Assembly: GCF_030717995.2 (NCBI RefSeq)
Contig: NZ_CP157743.1
Location: 3,622,501-3,686,500, forward strand
Length of the DNA: 64,000 bases
Source: Methylomarinum sp. Ch1-1
GTDB taxonomy: Bacteria; Pseudomonadota; Gammaproteobacteria; Methylococcales; Methylomonadaceae
Direction of reading: 5' to 3'
Translations under genes and position numbers: made by a program
Notes under the pieces: model-generated
Seen by the model: the letters and a program-made list of their open reading frames with translations, nothing else
What the model was told of the DNA's origin: nothing
The model's database searches: none
Shown here: piece after piece, positions 56,307 through 64,000 of the stretch
Position numbering within the stretch: position 1 is the stretch's first letter
Layout: each line of letters opens with the position of its first letter

Positions 56307-57341
56307 ATGGATAAAATAACGTTCACTCAGCCGGATGACTGGCATTTGCATGTCAGAAACGGGGCGATTTTAAAAACGGTTATCGCTCATAGCGCGCGAC
56401 AATTTGGTCGGGCCATCATCATGCCCAACCTGAAACCGCCGGTGACCAACGTCAACGAAGCCCTGACTTATCGGCAGGAAATATTAGCGGCGCTGCCGGC
56501 GGGCAGCACATTCAAGCCATTGATGACGCTTTACCTGACCGACAACACTACGGCCACGGAGGTCAAAAAAGCGGCCGAATCGGAACATGTTTACGCCTTT
56601 AAATTGTATCCGGCCGGGGCCACGACCAATTCCGATTCGGGCGTATCGAATTTAGAGCATATTTTTCCGACGCTGGAGCAGATGGAAAAACATCAGTTGC
56701 CGTTATTGATTCACGGAGAAGTGACGGAGGAACGTTATGACATCTTCGATCGGGAAAAAATCTTTCTGGAGCAAAAGCTAAGCCGTATCGTACAACGATT
56801 TCCAGACTTGCGGATCGTCGTGGAGCATTTAACCACTGAGGAGGCGGTGAAATTCGTGGAAACAGCCTCCAACCGGGTCGCCGCGACGATCACCCCGCAA
56901 CACTTGATGTTCAACCGCAACGCAATGCTGGCCGGGGGGCTACGCCCGCACCATTACTGTCTGCCGATACTGAAACGAGAACATCATCGCCAGGCCTTGG
57001 TCAAAGCGGCCACCAGCGGCAATCCGAAATTTTTTCTCGGCACCGACAGCGCCCCGCATCCGACCCATTTGAAGGAAAATGCCTGCGGCTGCGCTGGCTG
57101 CTATAGCGCCCACGCCGCCTTGGAGCTTTATGCCGAAGTCTTCGAACGAGAAAATGCGCTAGACAAGTTGGAGGGGTTCGCCAGCTTCCATGGCGCGGAT
57201 TTCTACCGCCTACCCAGAAACAGTAAAACGGTCACCTTGCAAAAAAACACATGGCGGGTGCCGGCTTATTACGGACACGATGATTTCCGCATCACGCCAC
57301 TGAAGGCGCAAGAAACGCTGAACTGGAAGCTGGTCGATTAA
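56307..57341 (+). CDS. pyrC: Dihydroorotase (class II, PyrC)
   Basis: PyrC cyclises carbamoyl-aspartate to dihydroorotate in pyrimidine synthesis. The 344-aa protein has the metal-binding DDWHLHVRNG (His13, His15), the N-terminal NLKPPVT, the carboxylated lysine within AFKLYPAGATTNSDSGV (Lys96 by count), and the HGEVTEE and GTDSAPHPTHLKE motifs, typical of E. coli-like class II enzymes. Confidence 0.97.
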   Translation: MDKITFTQPDDWHLHVRNGAILKTVIAHSARQFGRAIIMPNLKPPVTNVNEALTYRQEILAALPAGSTFKPLMTLYLTDNTTATEVKKAAESEHVYAFKLYPAGATTNSDSGVSNLEHIFPTLEQMEKHQLPLLIHGEVTEERYDIFDREKIFLEQKLSRIVQRFPDLRIVVEHLTTEEAVKFVETASNRVAATITPQHLMFNRNAMLAGGLRPHHYCLPILKREHHRQALVKAATSGNPKFFLGTDSAPHPTHLKENACGCAGCYSAHAALELYAEVFERENALDKLEGFASFHGADFYRLPRNSKTVTLQKNTWRVPAYYGHDDFRITPLKAQETLNWKLVD

Positions 57342-57347
57342 GAGATC

Positions 57348-57379
57348 CCCGACCTTGGCGGCATGCCGCCAGGATCGGG
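57348..57379. terminator. Bidirectional hairpin between pyrC and a convergent gene
   Basis: CCCGACCTTGGCGGC and GCCGCCAGGATCGGG form a 15-bp imperfect stem with an AT loop. No T-run follows. Confidence 0.5.
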
Positions 57380-57381
57380 TG

Positions 57382-57693
57382 TTAATTCAAGCCTTCATTG
57401 TAGTCATAATCGCCCACGGGCCTGACGAAAGTATATTTGGCCGGCTTCACCACGATGGTGTCGGCCAACAATTCAAAGGCATCATGTGGCGCCGGGATCG
57501 AGGCGATCGCAGTCAACGGGCTTAAACCGACGAACAATGCGGAACCAGTCACCAGACCAACGAACGATAACGGTCTGACGATGACGGCATCCAACATCAC
57601 ATCATAGCCATCGGCCTCCCTGTCCTGTTCCGCAAAACTCGCGCTTGATGACAGCATTGCACCGGCCAGAAAAATCACTTTTAAAAACTTCAT
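57382..57693 (-). CDS. Small exported protein of unknown function
   Basis: The 103-aa protein has a clean signal peptide MKFLKVIFLAGAMLSSSASFA (cleavage after about residue 21). The mature part has DVMLDAVIVRPLSFVGLVTGSALFVGLSPL, with a hydrophobic stretch of about 20, and DTIVVKPAKYTFVRPVGDY. Similar small proteins occur in gammaproteobacteria and are loosely called multidrug transporter-like, without evidence. Function unknown. Confidence 0.65.
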   Translation of the reverse strand: MKFLKVIFLAGAMLSSSASFAEQDREADGYDVMLDAVIVRPLSFVGLVTGSALFVGLSPLTAIASIPAPHDAFELLADTIVVKPAKYTFVRPVGDYDYNEGLN

Positions 57694-57768
57694 ATAAACG
57701 TCCCATATTTAAATAATGATGGCTTTAAGCTAGTCAAAAACCGCCATTTTGTCCAGGCATTTATTTCA

Positions 57769-58494
57769 TTATTCCTGGTCTAAATATTCATGGACATAGA
57801 CAGTCGCGCCGATCACCGCGGCCGGAGAAACGATCAGATTAAACAGCGGCACCGATAATCCCATGACCGTCAAGCCGCCAAAACTCAGCCCGGCAACCCC
57901 AACATCTTTCAACATTTGCTTTTGTTCGGCAAACAACAGTCCCCGATTTTCCAGCGGATAAGCCATGAATTCCAGCGCCATGCTCCAGGCTCCGAACAAA
58001 GCCCAGACGATCGGCGCGATCACATTGACCACCGGTATGATGAACAAGATCAACAATGGAATCATCCGACTCACCATATAGCCTGCGCGTTTAAGTTCTG
58101 CCGACATAACCTTCATCAGCGGCGGCTCGACCGCGTCCGACGCTTGTCCCGACAACAGCTCGACGGTTTTCGCCGACAGCCGATTGTAAAACGGCGCGGC
58201 AATCAGGTTGGCCAGCACTGTGAAGGTGAAAAAACCGGTAATCAAGAAGCTGACAAAAAACAGCGGCCATAACAACCATTCCAGCCAGGACAGCCAGCCG
58301 GGGATGAAATGGTCGATCAGATCCGACAGGTAGTAATAACCCAAAACCAACACCGCGCTGTATAGCACAATATTGATCAACAACGGCATCAATAAATATT
58401 TGCGCAATTCTTTGCGCGGCAAGAATGTGAATCCTTTGAACAGGCAATTGATCGCATTCAGTGGATTTTTGCCTTTATCGGCCAGCTTCATCAT
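57769..58494 (-). CDS. cysZ: CysZ/EI24-family membrane protein
   Basis: The 241-aa protein has four main hydrophobic segments (about 35-55, 72-96, 145-172 and 203-228) and the CysZ pattern: APFYNRLSAKTVELL (about 99-113), a loop with PPLMKVMSAELKR, and FGAWSMALEFMAYP. CysZ is a sulfate permease in E. coli. Overlapping mtnA by 4 nt suggests co-expression in a sulfur-related context, an inference. Confidence 0.8.
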   Translation of the reverse strand: MMKLADKGKNPLNAINCLFKGFTFLPRKELRKYLLMPLLINIVLYSAVLVLGYYYLSDLIDHFIPGWLSWLEWLLWPLFFVSFLITGFFTFTVLANLIAAPFYNRLSAKTVELLSGQASDAVEPPLMKVMSAELKRAGYMVSRMIPLLILFIIPVVNVIAPIVWALFGAWSMALEFMAYPLENRGLLFAEQKQMLKDVGVAGLSFGGLTVMGLSVPLFNLIVSPAAVIGATVYVHEYLDQE

Positions 58495-59531
58495 GTTTTT
58501 AAACTCCTCACCCCGCCTTGTTGCGCCGGGTTCATCACGACACCCCGCTCTGTCACGATTGCCGTGATCAGTTCCGCCGGCGTCACATCAAAAACAGGAT
58601 TCCAGGCATGCACCAGAGAATCCTCCCTCAAATAACAATCCGGCAACAATTCTGCCTGATTGCGTTGTTCTATTTCGATACCGTCGCCTGTTTCGATGGC
58701 AAAATCGATCGTCGACATCGGGGCGACCACCATCATCTTGACGCCATGCTGCTTGGCCAGCACCGCCAGCGAATAAGTGCCTATTTTATTGGCCACATCG
58801 CCGTTAGCGGCAATTCGGTCGGCCCCGACCACGACCCAGTCCAGCTTGCCATTTTTCATCAGCCAGGCTGCCGCCGAATCGGCAATTAGCGTCGCTTCAA
58901 TGCCATCCTGCGCCAGCTCCCAGACGGTCAAGCGCGCACCCTGCAGCCAAGGGCGGGTTTCACAGGCGTAAACGCGTTTCAAACCACGTCTATGGGCGCT
59001 TCTAATCACCCCCAAGGCGGTGCCATAGCCGCCGGTCGCCAATGCCCCGGCATTGCAATGCGTCATCACGCTATTAGCATCGCCTAACACCTCTGCGCCT
59101 AGCTCCCCCATACGCAGATTACCTTCCAAGTCATCATCATGAATCTGCTCGGCGGTGGCTACCGCGGAGGCAACCGGATCGACATTTTCGTAATCCAGGG
59201 CTTGCCGCATTTTATCCAATGCCCAGAACAAATTGACCGCCGTCGGTCGGGAAGCCGCTAACGCCTCGAAATCATGCTCGACCTCCACGCGCCAATCGGC
59301 CGCACCATCCTGGCAGTGGCGCATCACCGATAACGCCACGGCATAAGCGGCGGCAATGCCGATCGCTGGAGCCCCCCTGACCTGCATGACCTTGATCGCT
59401 TCGGCGATGCCGCCGGCATCGCGATATTCGTGATAACTGACTTGTTCGGGCAGCAGACGCTGATCCAATACCTGCAAACTACTTCCCGTCCATTTCAGCG
59501 CCTGTACACCGATTTCATTTTTCACATTCAT
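58491..59531 (-). CDS. mtnA: S-methyl-5-thioribose-1-phosphate isomerase
   Basis: MtnA isomerises methylthioribose-1-phosphate to methylthioribulose-1-phosphate in methionine salvage. The 346-aa protein has the conserved RGAPAIG (about 52-58), the catalytic-Cys segment THCNAGALATGGYGTALGVI and GADRIAANGDVANKIGTYSLA with the conserved Asp. Divergent from mtaD across a 550-bp gap, together covering two steps of the deaminase branch of salvage. Confidence 0.93.
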   Translation of the reverse strand: MNVKNEIGVQALKWTGSSLQVLDQRLLPEQVSYHEYRDAGGIAEAIKVMQVRGAPAIGIAAAYAVALSVMRHCQDGAADWRVEVEHDFEALAASRPTAVNLFWALDKMRQALDYENVDPVASAVATAEQIHDDDLEGNLRMGELGAEVLGDANSVMTHCNAGALATGGYGTALGVIRSAHRRGLKRVYACETRPWLQGARLTVWELAQDGIEATLIADSAAAWLMKNGKLDWVVVGADRIAANGDVANKIGTYSLAVLAKQHGVKMMVVAPMSTIDFAIETGDGIEIEQRNQAELLPDCYLREDSLVHAWNPVFDVTPAELITAIVTERGVVMNPAQQGGVRSLKT

Positions 59532-59722
59532 GACTTAAGAAACTTATATTAATACTGATACGCACGAGCAAACCATGCTCCGAACGTTTTCATTGTTACT
59601 CAAGGGTTGCCATCACCCTATTCAGGGCTCCCTCATTAAAAAATACCTGAACCAACACATTGGTTAATATCGCCTCATCCCTCTGGGCGGGGCGGGTTAT
59701 TTAACCCGCTCCGAACATTTGT

Positions 59723-59788
59723 GATGTGCTGAGCAGCGTGAAGCGCATCAACACACGGTGCGCTTCCTATCGTCAGCACACCCTACCC
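59723..59788 (+). repeat. 66-bp direct repeat, copy 1
   Basis: Starts GATGTGCTGA and ends TCAGCACACCCTACCC; GTGCTGA and TCAGCAC are inverted. About six differences from copy 2 at 59915. Confidence 0.75.
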
Positions 59789-59914
59789 GCACCGTAGGGC
59801 GGAGCAAGCGCCGCGGCTCCGCCAAAGTCTACCCGTAGGCGGCCCGCCCTCGGGCCGAATGGTTCTTTTCGCGCCGAGGTCGGCGCTCCTATGCAAAGCA
59901 CCGTCTTGCCTTCG

Positions 59915-59980
59915 GATGTGCTGAACTGCGTGAAACGCATCAAAAATCGGTGCGCTTCCTATCGTCAGCACACCCTACCC
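59915..59980 (+). repeat. 66-bp direct repeat, copy 2
   Basis: Matches 59723-59788 with about six substitutions concentrated around positions 10-36. The right 35 bases, from CGGTGCGCTTCC onward, are identical. Confidence 0.75.
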
Positions 59981-60081
59981 ACATTTTTAAACCTTGCTTC
60001 AGCACGAAATAGCTTTGCAGAAAATCCGCAAACGAGGTCATTCGAAGTATAATTCCGTCCATCTTAATTCAGGAAGAAATT

Positions 60082-61404
60082 ATGCAAGTTGATCTCATTA
60101 TCGAAGCCCGGTGGATTATACCCGTTGAGCCGGAATCCGTAATCCATGAAAACCACAGCTTGATCGTCAACGACGGCAAAATCATCGATCTGTTACCGCA
60201 GCATACGGCAAGACATCAATACCAAGCCCACACCTTGAGAGAGCTGCATAATCATGCGCTGATTCCGGGCCTGATCAATTGCCACACCCATGCCAGCATG
60301 ACGCTGTTGCGCGGCATCGCCGATGATTTACCGTTGATGGAGTGGCTGCAAAAGCATATCTGGCCACTGGAACAGAAATGGGTCGGCGAGGCCTTTGTCA
60401 GAGACGGCACCGATCTCGCCATCGCCGAAATGATACGCGGCGGCACGACTTGTTTCAATGATATGTATTTTTTTCCGGAAATCACTGCCCATCAGGCCAT
60501 AAAACACGGCATTCGCGCCGGCATCGGCCTGATCGCGATAGATTTTCCCTCGGCCTGGGCCGAAGATAGCGACGCTTATCTGGAAAAAGGCCTGGCCTTG
60601 CATGAACGACTAAGGCATGAGCCGTTGATCACCACGCCCTTCGCCCCCCATGCGCCGTATACGATTTCCGATGAACCATTGAGCAAGATCCGCATGCTGG
60701 CCGATGAGCTCGACCTGCCCGTGCATATGCATGTGCATGAAACCCGCCACGAGGTCGACGAGCAACGCCAAAAAACCGGACAAACGCCTCTACAGCGCCT
60801 GGATGAACTCGGCTTGCTGTCGCCTGCCTTCATCGCGGTGCACATGACTCAGCTCTCCGACGCCGAAATCGATGATTACGCCAGAACCGGCGGCCACATC
60901 GTTCATTGCCCTGAATCCAACCTCAAGCTGGCCAGCGGCTTCTGCCCGGTGGCGCAGTGCCTGAACGCAGGCATCAATGTCGCCTTGGGCACGGACGGCG
61001 CCGCCAGCAATAATGACCTGGATATGCTGGCGGAAATGCGCAGCGCCGCCCTGTTGGGCAAAGGCGTCAGCGGCGACGCTTCCGCAGTGCCGGCAATGAC
61101 CGCGCTGCAAATGGCGACCCTCAACGGCGCCAAAGCCTTGGGCATCGACCAGCAAACCGGCTCGTTGACGATCGGTAAGGCGGCCGACGTGGTGGCGATC
61201 GAATTTTCCGAGGTGGAAACCCAGCCTCTATATCACCCGCTGTCGCAGATTGTTTATTCGGCGAGCCGCAACCAGGTCACCGATGTCTGGGTGGGCGGCA
61301 GGCAGTTGCTGAAACAACGCCAGCTGACCACGATCAATCTGAGCGATTTACACGAAAGAATCGGCATTTGGCGGGAACGTCTGTATGCCGATGACAACAA
61401 ATGA
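60082..61404 (+). CDS. mtaD: 5'-methylthioadenosine/S-adenosylhomocysteine deaminase
   Basis: The 440-aa amidohydrolase has PGLINCHTHASMTLLRG (metal-binding HxH), HMHVHETRHEVDEQ, the HCPESNLKLASG and GTDGAASNNDLDML motifs of the TRZ/ATZ-SAH deaminase family. AGGAA precedes the ATG. In Pseudomonas the homologue deaminates methylthioadenosine to methylthioinosine, which suits mtnA next door and ubiG downstream. The exact substrate is inferred. Confidence 0.88.
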   Translation: MQVDLIIEARWIIPVEPESVIHENHSLIVNDGKIIDLLPQHTARHQYQAHTLRELHNHALIPGLINCHTHASMTLLRGIADDLPLMEWLQKHIWPLEQKWVGEAFVRDGTDLAIAEMIRGGTTCFNDMYFFPEITAHQAIKHGIRAGIGLIAIDFPSAWAEDSDAYLEKGLALHERLRHEPLITTPFAPHAPYTISDEPLSKIRMLADELDLPVHMHVHETRHEVDEQRQKTGQTPLQRLDELGLLSPAFIAVHMTQLSDAEIDDYARTGGHIVHCPESNLKLASGFCPVAQCLNAGINVALGTDGAASNNDLDMLAEMRSAALLGKGVSGDASAVPAMTALQMATLNGAKALGIDQQTGSLTIGKAADVVAIEFSEVETQPLYHPLSQIVYSASRNQVTDVWVGGRQLLKQRQLTTINLSDLHERIGIWRERLYADDNK

Positions 61405-61456
61405 CTAATAACCTAGTAATATAGTACACTATATCCAATTCAACGGAATCAACACG

Positions 61457-62167
61457 ATGACAGTGACAGAAAACGTACACGCCCATGAAATTCACAAATT
61501 TGGCTCCCAAGCCGAGCGTTGGTGGGATCCACAGGGTGAATTCAAAACCCTGCACGATGTTAATCCATTGCGCCTGCGTTTCATTCAGGAGCATGCCGAA
61601 TTAGCGGGCAAGAAGATTGTCGACGTCGGTTGCGGCGGCGGCATCCTGACCGAAGGCCTGGCCAAACTGGGCGCCGATGCGCTCGGCATCGACCTCAGTG
61701 AAGAACTGATCGATATCGCCGACCTGCATAGCCTGGAATCCGGCGTCAAAGCCCGTTACCAGAAAATCAGCGTGGAAGCGCTAGCCGAGCAACAACCGGC
61801 CGGCTTCGATCACGTCACCTGCATGGAAATGCTGGAGCATGTTCCCGATCCCGGCTCCATCATCGGCGCCTGCGCCAAGCTGGTCAAGCCAGGCGGCATG
61901 GTTTTTTTCTCCACGTTGAATCGCGTTCCGAAAGCCTACCTGCTGGCCATCGTCGCCGCCGAATACTTACTGAAGATGGTGCCTAAGGGAACGCATGACT
62001 ACAAAACCTTTATCAAACCTTCCGAACTGAGTCAGTCGGCCAGGGATGCCGGCCTCGAGCTGCAGTCCTTGGTCGGCATCGAATATAATCCGTTCAGCAA
62101 ACGCTTCTATCTGGGTAAAGATATCGACGTCAATTACATCGCCGCTTTCAAACGCCCTGAAAAATAA
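61457..62167 (+). CDS. ubiG: 3-demethylubiquinone-9 3-methyltransferase UbiG
   Basis: UbiG carries out both O-methylations of ubiquinone synthesis. The 236-aa protein has the WWDPQGEFKTLHDVNPLRL start, SAM motif I VDVGCGGGILTEGLAKLGA and the VTCMEMLEHVPDP motif. A membrane-binding region around KAYLLAIVAAEYLLKMVPKG fits the E. coli enzyme. Follows mtaD by 52 bp. Confidence 0.96.
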   Translation: MTVTENVHAHEIHKFGSQAERWWDPQGEFKTLHDVNPLRLRFIQEHAELAGKKIVDVGCGGGILTEGLAKLGADALGIDLSEELIDIADLHSLESGVKARYQKISVEALAEQQPAGFDHVTCMEMLEHVPDPGSIIGACAKLVKPGGMVFFSTLNRVPKAYLLAIVAAEYLLKMVPKGTHDYKTFIKPSELSQSARDAGLELQSLVGIEYNPFSKRFYLGKDIDVNYIAAFKRPEK

Positions 62168-62169
62168 GC

Positions 62170-62847
62170 ATGAACGGTAAATTTAAACTGGCCTGCGTGT
62201 TATTTGACCTGGACGGCACCCTGGTCGATACGGCGCCCGACCTGGTCGCCTGTCTGAACCGAGCCATCGGCAAACACGGCTACCCCAGCTTCGAGGTCGA
62301 ACAGATCAGGGCCTATATTTCCTATGGCGCCGCAGCGATGATAGCGTGGGCCACCAAGGGGGCCGGCGAGGATTTGCAGAAGCAGATGCTGACCGATATG
62401 TTGAACGATTATCAAAACAATCTAGTGGCCCACAGCCGGTTCTTTGCCGGCATGCCCGAAGCTCTCAGTTTCATCGAAAATCAGGGCCTGAAATGGGGCG
62501 TGGTCACCAACAAACGGGAACGCTTCACGCTGCCCTTGATGACGGCGTTGAAGCTGACCGAGCGGGCCGCCTGCATCGTCAGCGGCGACACCACAGCCAA
62601 CAGCAAACCCCACCCCGAACCGATGCTGGCTGCCTGCCGACAGGCCAACGTGAAACCGGAAAACTGTGTCTATATCGGTGACGCCGCACATGACATTACC
62701 GCCGGCAAGTGCGCCAACATGAAAACGCTGGCTGCGTTATACGGATATTTAAAAAATGATGATCAGCCGGACGCATGGGGCGCCGACGGTTTAATTTCAT
62801 CCCCCGAACAACTGACTTCCTGGATTCAATCATCAGCATGTTATTAA
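62170..62847 (+). CDS. mupP: HAD phosphatase, MupP or Gph type
   Basis: The 225-aa protein has HAD motif I DLDGTLVDTAPD (Asp14 by count), motif II near VVTNKRERF, and motif III/IV near KPHPEP and YIGDAAHDI. Similar proteins include phosphoglycolate phosphatase Gph and, at this position downstream of ubiG in Pseudomonas (PA3172), MupP, an N-acetylmuramic-acid 6-phosphate phosphatase in cell-wall recycling. The context favours MupP, but sequence alone does not decide. Start is 2 bp after ubiG. Confidence 0.75.
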   Translation: MNGKFKLACVLFDLDGTLVDTAPDLVACLNRAIGKHGYPSFEVEQIRAYISYGAAAMIAWATKGAGEDLQKQMLTDMLNDYQNNLVAHSRFFAGMPEALSFIENQGLKWGVVTNKRERFTLPLMTALKLTERAACIVSGDTTANSKPHPEPMLAACRQANVKPENCVYIGDAAHDITAGKCANMKTLAALYGYLKNDDQPDAWGADGLISSPEQLTSWIQSSACY

Positions 62848-63569
62848 ACGATCAAGTCATACTCATTACCGGCGCCGGTGGCGGCCTGGGCGGCACCGCG
62901 GCCATTGCGCTGGCCAAACAGGGGGCGCACATTATCCTGCTGGACAAGAATATTGCCAAGATGGAGAAGGTTTACGACGCCATCGTCGAGCATGGCGGTC
63001 CGGAACCGACCATGTACCCGTTTGACTTGGCCGGCGCCAATGAAAATGACTACCAGGAACTGGCCGATGTGGTCGATCGGCAATACGGTTCACTGCAAGG
63101 TTTGCTGCATTCGGCGGTGGATCTGAGCGCCTACAGCCCGGTCGCCAACATCAGGACTCAGGAATGGGGCCATACCCTGAACGTCAACTTGAATGCGCCT
63201 TTTTTATTGACACGGGTATTGTTGCCGGTGCTGCAGAAAAGTCAGCACGCCTCCATCGTCTTTACCTCCGATTCCTCGGCCAGAAATGCGCGCGCCTACA
63301 GCGCCGCTTACGGTGTCTCCAAGATCGCCTTGGAAGGCTTTGCCAAAATTCTCGCCGAAGAAGTGGAAGCCGGACAAAAAATCCGCGTCAATACTTTGGT
63401 TCCCGGCCCCATCGATTCTCCGCTGCGCAAAAAACTCTATCCGGCCGAGGATAAGAGCCGGCTGGCGGCGATGAATTCGCTGGATGAGGTCTATCAGTAT
63501 TTATTTACTGACGACAGTCTGGGTCTTAACGGCCAGACCATTGATGCACAAACATTTCAACGTAGATAA
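62838..63569 (+). CDS. YciK-like short-chain dehydrogenase
   Basis: Starting at the ATG at 62838 gives 243 aa (MLLNDQVILITGAGGGLGGTAA), overlapping the phosphatase gene by 10 bp. The Rossmann motif TGAGGGLGG, the Ser of FTSDSSARN, and YGVSK (Tyr/Lys catalytic pair) are present. The C-terminus resembles E. coli YciK, whose substrate is unknown. The order matches Pseudomonas (PA3173). Confidence 0.85.
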   Translation: MLLNDQVILITGAGGGLGGTAAIALAKQGAHIILLDKNIAKMEKVYDAIVEHGGPEPTMYPFDLAGANENDYQELADVVDRQYGSLQGLLHSAVDLSAYSPVANIRTQEWGHTLNVNLNAPFLLTRVLLPVLQKSQHASIVFTSDSSARNARAYSAAYGVSKIALEGFAKILAEEVEAGQKIRVNTLVPGPIDSPLRKKLYPAEDKSRLAAMNSLDEVYQYLFTDDSLGLNGQTIDAQTFQRR

Positions 63570-63574
63570 TTCTT

Positions 63575-64000
63575 ATGTCAGAAAGAGAAGTAGTTACATT
63601 GACCCGAGATGTCAATATCATCACCGTCCCCGACGGCAATCACGGCACGCTGAGCAAGGGCCATGAAGTGACCATACATCAGGCCCTAGGCTCCAGCTAT
63701 ACGGTCGTGACCGAACACGGCCACATGGTTCGCATCGCCAACAGTGACGCCGATGCCCTGGGCAAAGAAACCCACGAACTGCATACCCTGGTTTCGGAAA
63801 CCGATCCGGAAGCGGTCGAAAAAAACTGCTGGGAAGTGATGAAGACCGTCTATGACCCGGAAATTCCGGTCAATATCGTCGATTTGGGACTGGTTTACCA
63901 TTGCAATGTCACCCCGAATGAAGAAGGCGGCAATGACGTGCACATCATGATGACGCTGACCGCGCCGGGTTGCGGCATGGGACCGGTCATTCAAAGCGAT
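63575..64000 (+). CDS. sufT: SufT-type Fe-S maturation protein (3' end outside the window)
   Basis: From the ATG at 63575 an open frame of 142 codons reaches the window edge without a stop. It contains the N-terminal extension REVVTLTRDVNIITVPDG and the DUF59/MIP18 domain with DPEIPVNIVDLGLVY (about 98-112) and TAPGCGMG, whose Cys is conserved in SufT and PaaD-like proteins. SufT assists Fe-S cluster assembly or maturation. The frame starts 5 bp after the SDR stop. Confidence 0.9.
   Translation, partial: MSEREVVTLTRDVNIITVPDGNHGTLSKGHEVTIHQALGSSYTVVTEHGHMVRIANSDADALGKETHELHTLVSETDPEAVEKNCWEVMKTVYDPEIPVNIVDLGLVYHCNVTPNEEGGNDVHIMMTLTAPGCGMGPVIQSD

Larger units (their letters stand above)
59532..60081. 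other. Intergenic region with a duplicated 66-bp segment
   Basis: Between divergent mtnA and mtaD, 550 bp contains two direct copies of a 66-bp sequence (59723-59788 and 59915-59980). The intervening GC-rich tract includes GGGCGGAGCAAGCGCCGC and GGCGGCCCGCCCTCGGGCC. No gene is supported. Promoters for both genes probably lie in it. Confidence 0.65.

Overview
The window looks like a chromosomal segment of a gammaproteobacterium of roughly 50% GC. Gene order supports this: nnrD-tsaE-amidase-mutL-miaA-hfq-hflX-hflK-hflC follows the enterobacterial/pseudomonad order, hisZ-purA follow hflC as in Pseudomonas, and mtnA / mtaD-ubiG-HAD phosphatase-SDR matches the Pseudomonas PA3169-PA3173 block. I suspect a methanotroph-like (Methylococcales) relative from the repeat-rich intergenic regions and overall gene repertoire, but no methane or methanol oxidation gene is present, so this is only an inference.

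Layout. 1-5.1 kb, minus strand: start of lepA (cut by the window edge), then smc-zipA. 5.4-9.5 kb, plus: queF, an orphan FlhB-type domain protein, psd, a small unknown protein, an alpha/beta hydrolase and a VTT membrane protein. 9.5-15.6 kb, minus: lipoprotein, BASS-family transporter, methyltransferase, cydD-cydC. 16-18.3 kb, plus: SRPBCC protein and ettA. 18.5-22.5 kb: an envelope locus with a bitopic unknown protein, a Wzz/GumC-type co-polymerase fused to a degenerate tyrosine-recombinase-like domain, and a secreted sulfatase-modifying-factor-fold protein. 22.6-35.6 kb, minus: the conserved housekeeping series from nnrD through hfq to purA. 35.8-37.8 kb: a group II intron with a frameshifted reverse transcriptase, inserted into a palindromic repeat. 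38.1-46.6 kb: giant NAD-glutamate dehydrogenase, rlmG, a YlqF-type GTPase, a DUF504 protein and a helix-hairpin-helix protein. 46.6-51.6 kb: a rearranged island containing a segmental duplication offset by 2,800 bp, three remnants that resemble RAYT transposase tails, two short repeat families, an IS10-group insertion with a 9-bp target duplication, vapBC, and intact plus truncated copies of a histone-deacetylase-like gene coupled to a GNAT gene. 52.4-64 kb: nadA, aspS, fmdB-like, pyrC, cysZ-mtnA, then mtaD-ubiG-mupP/gph-SDR-sufT (cut by the right edge).

Functionally, most genes are core metabolism and information processing: chromosome segregation and division, tRNA modification, mismatch repair, NAD(P) repair and synthesis, methionine salvage, and ubiquinone and phosphatidylethanolamine synthesis. 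The unusual content is in the envelope locus, the intron, the rearranged island and the palindromic repeats (about 165 bp, 63 bp and smaller) scattered between genes. I found no tRNA, rRNA or CRISPR array.
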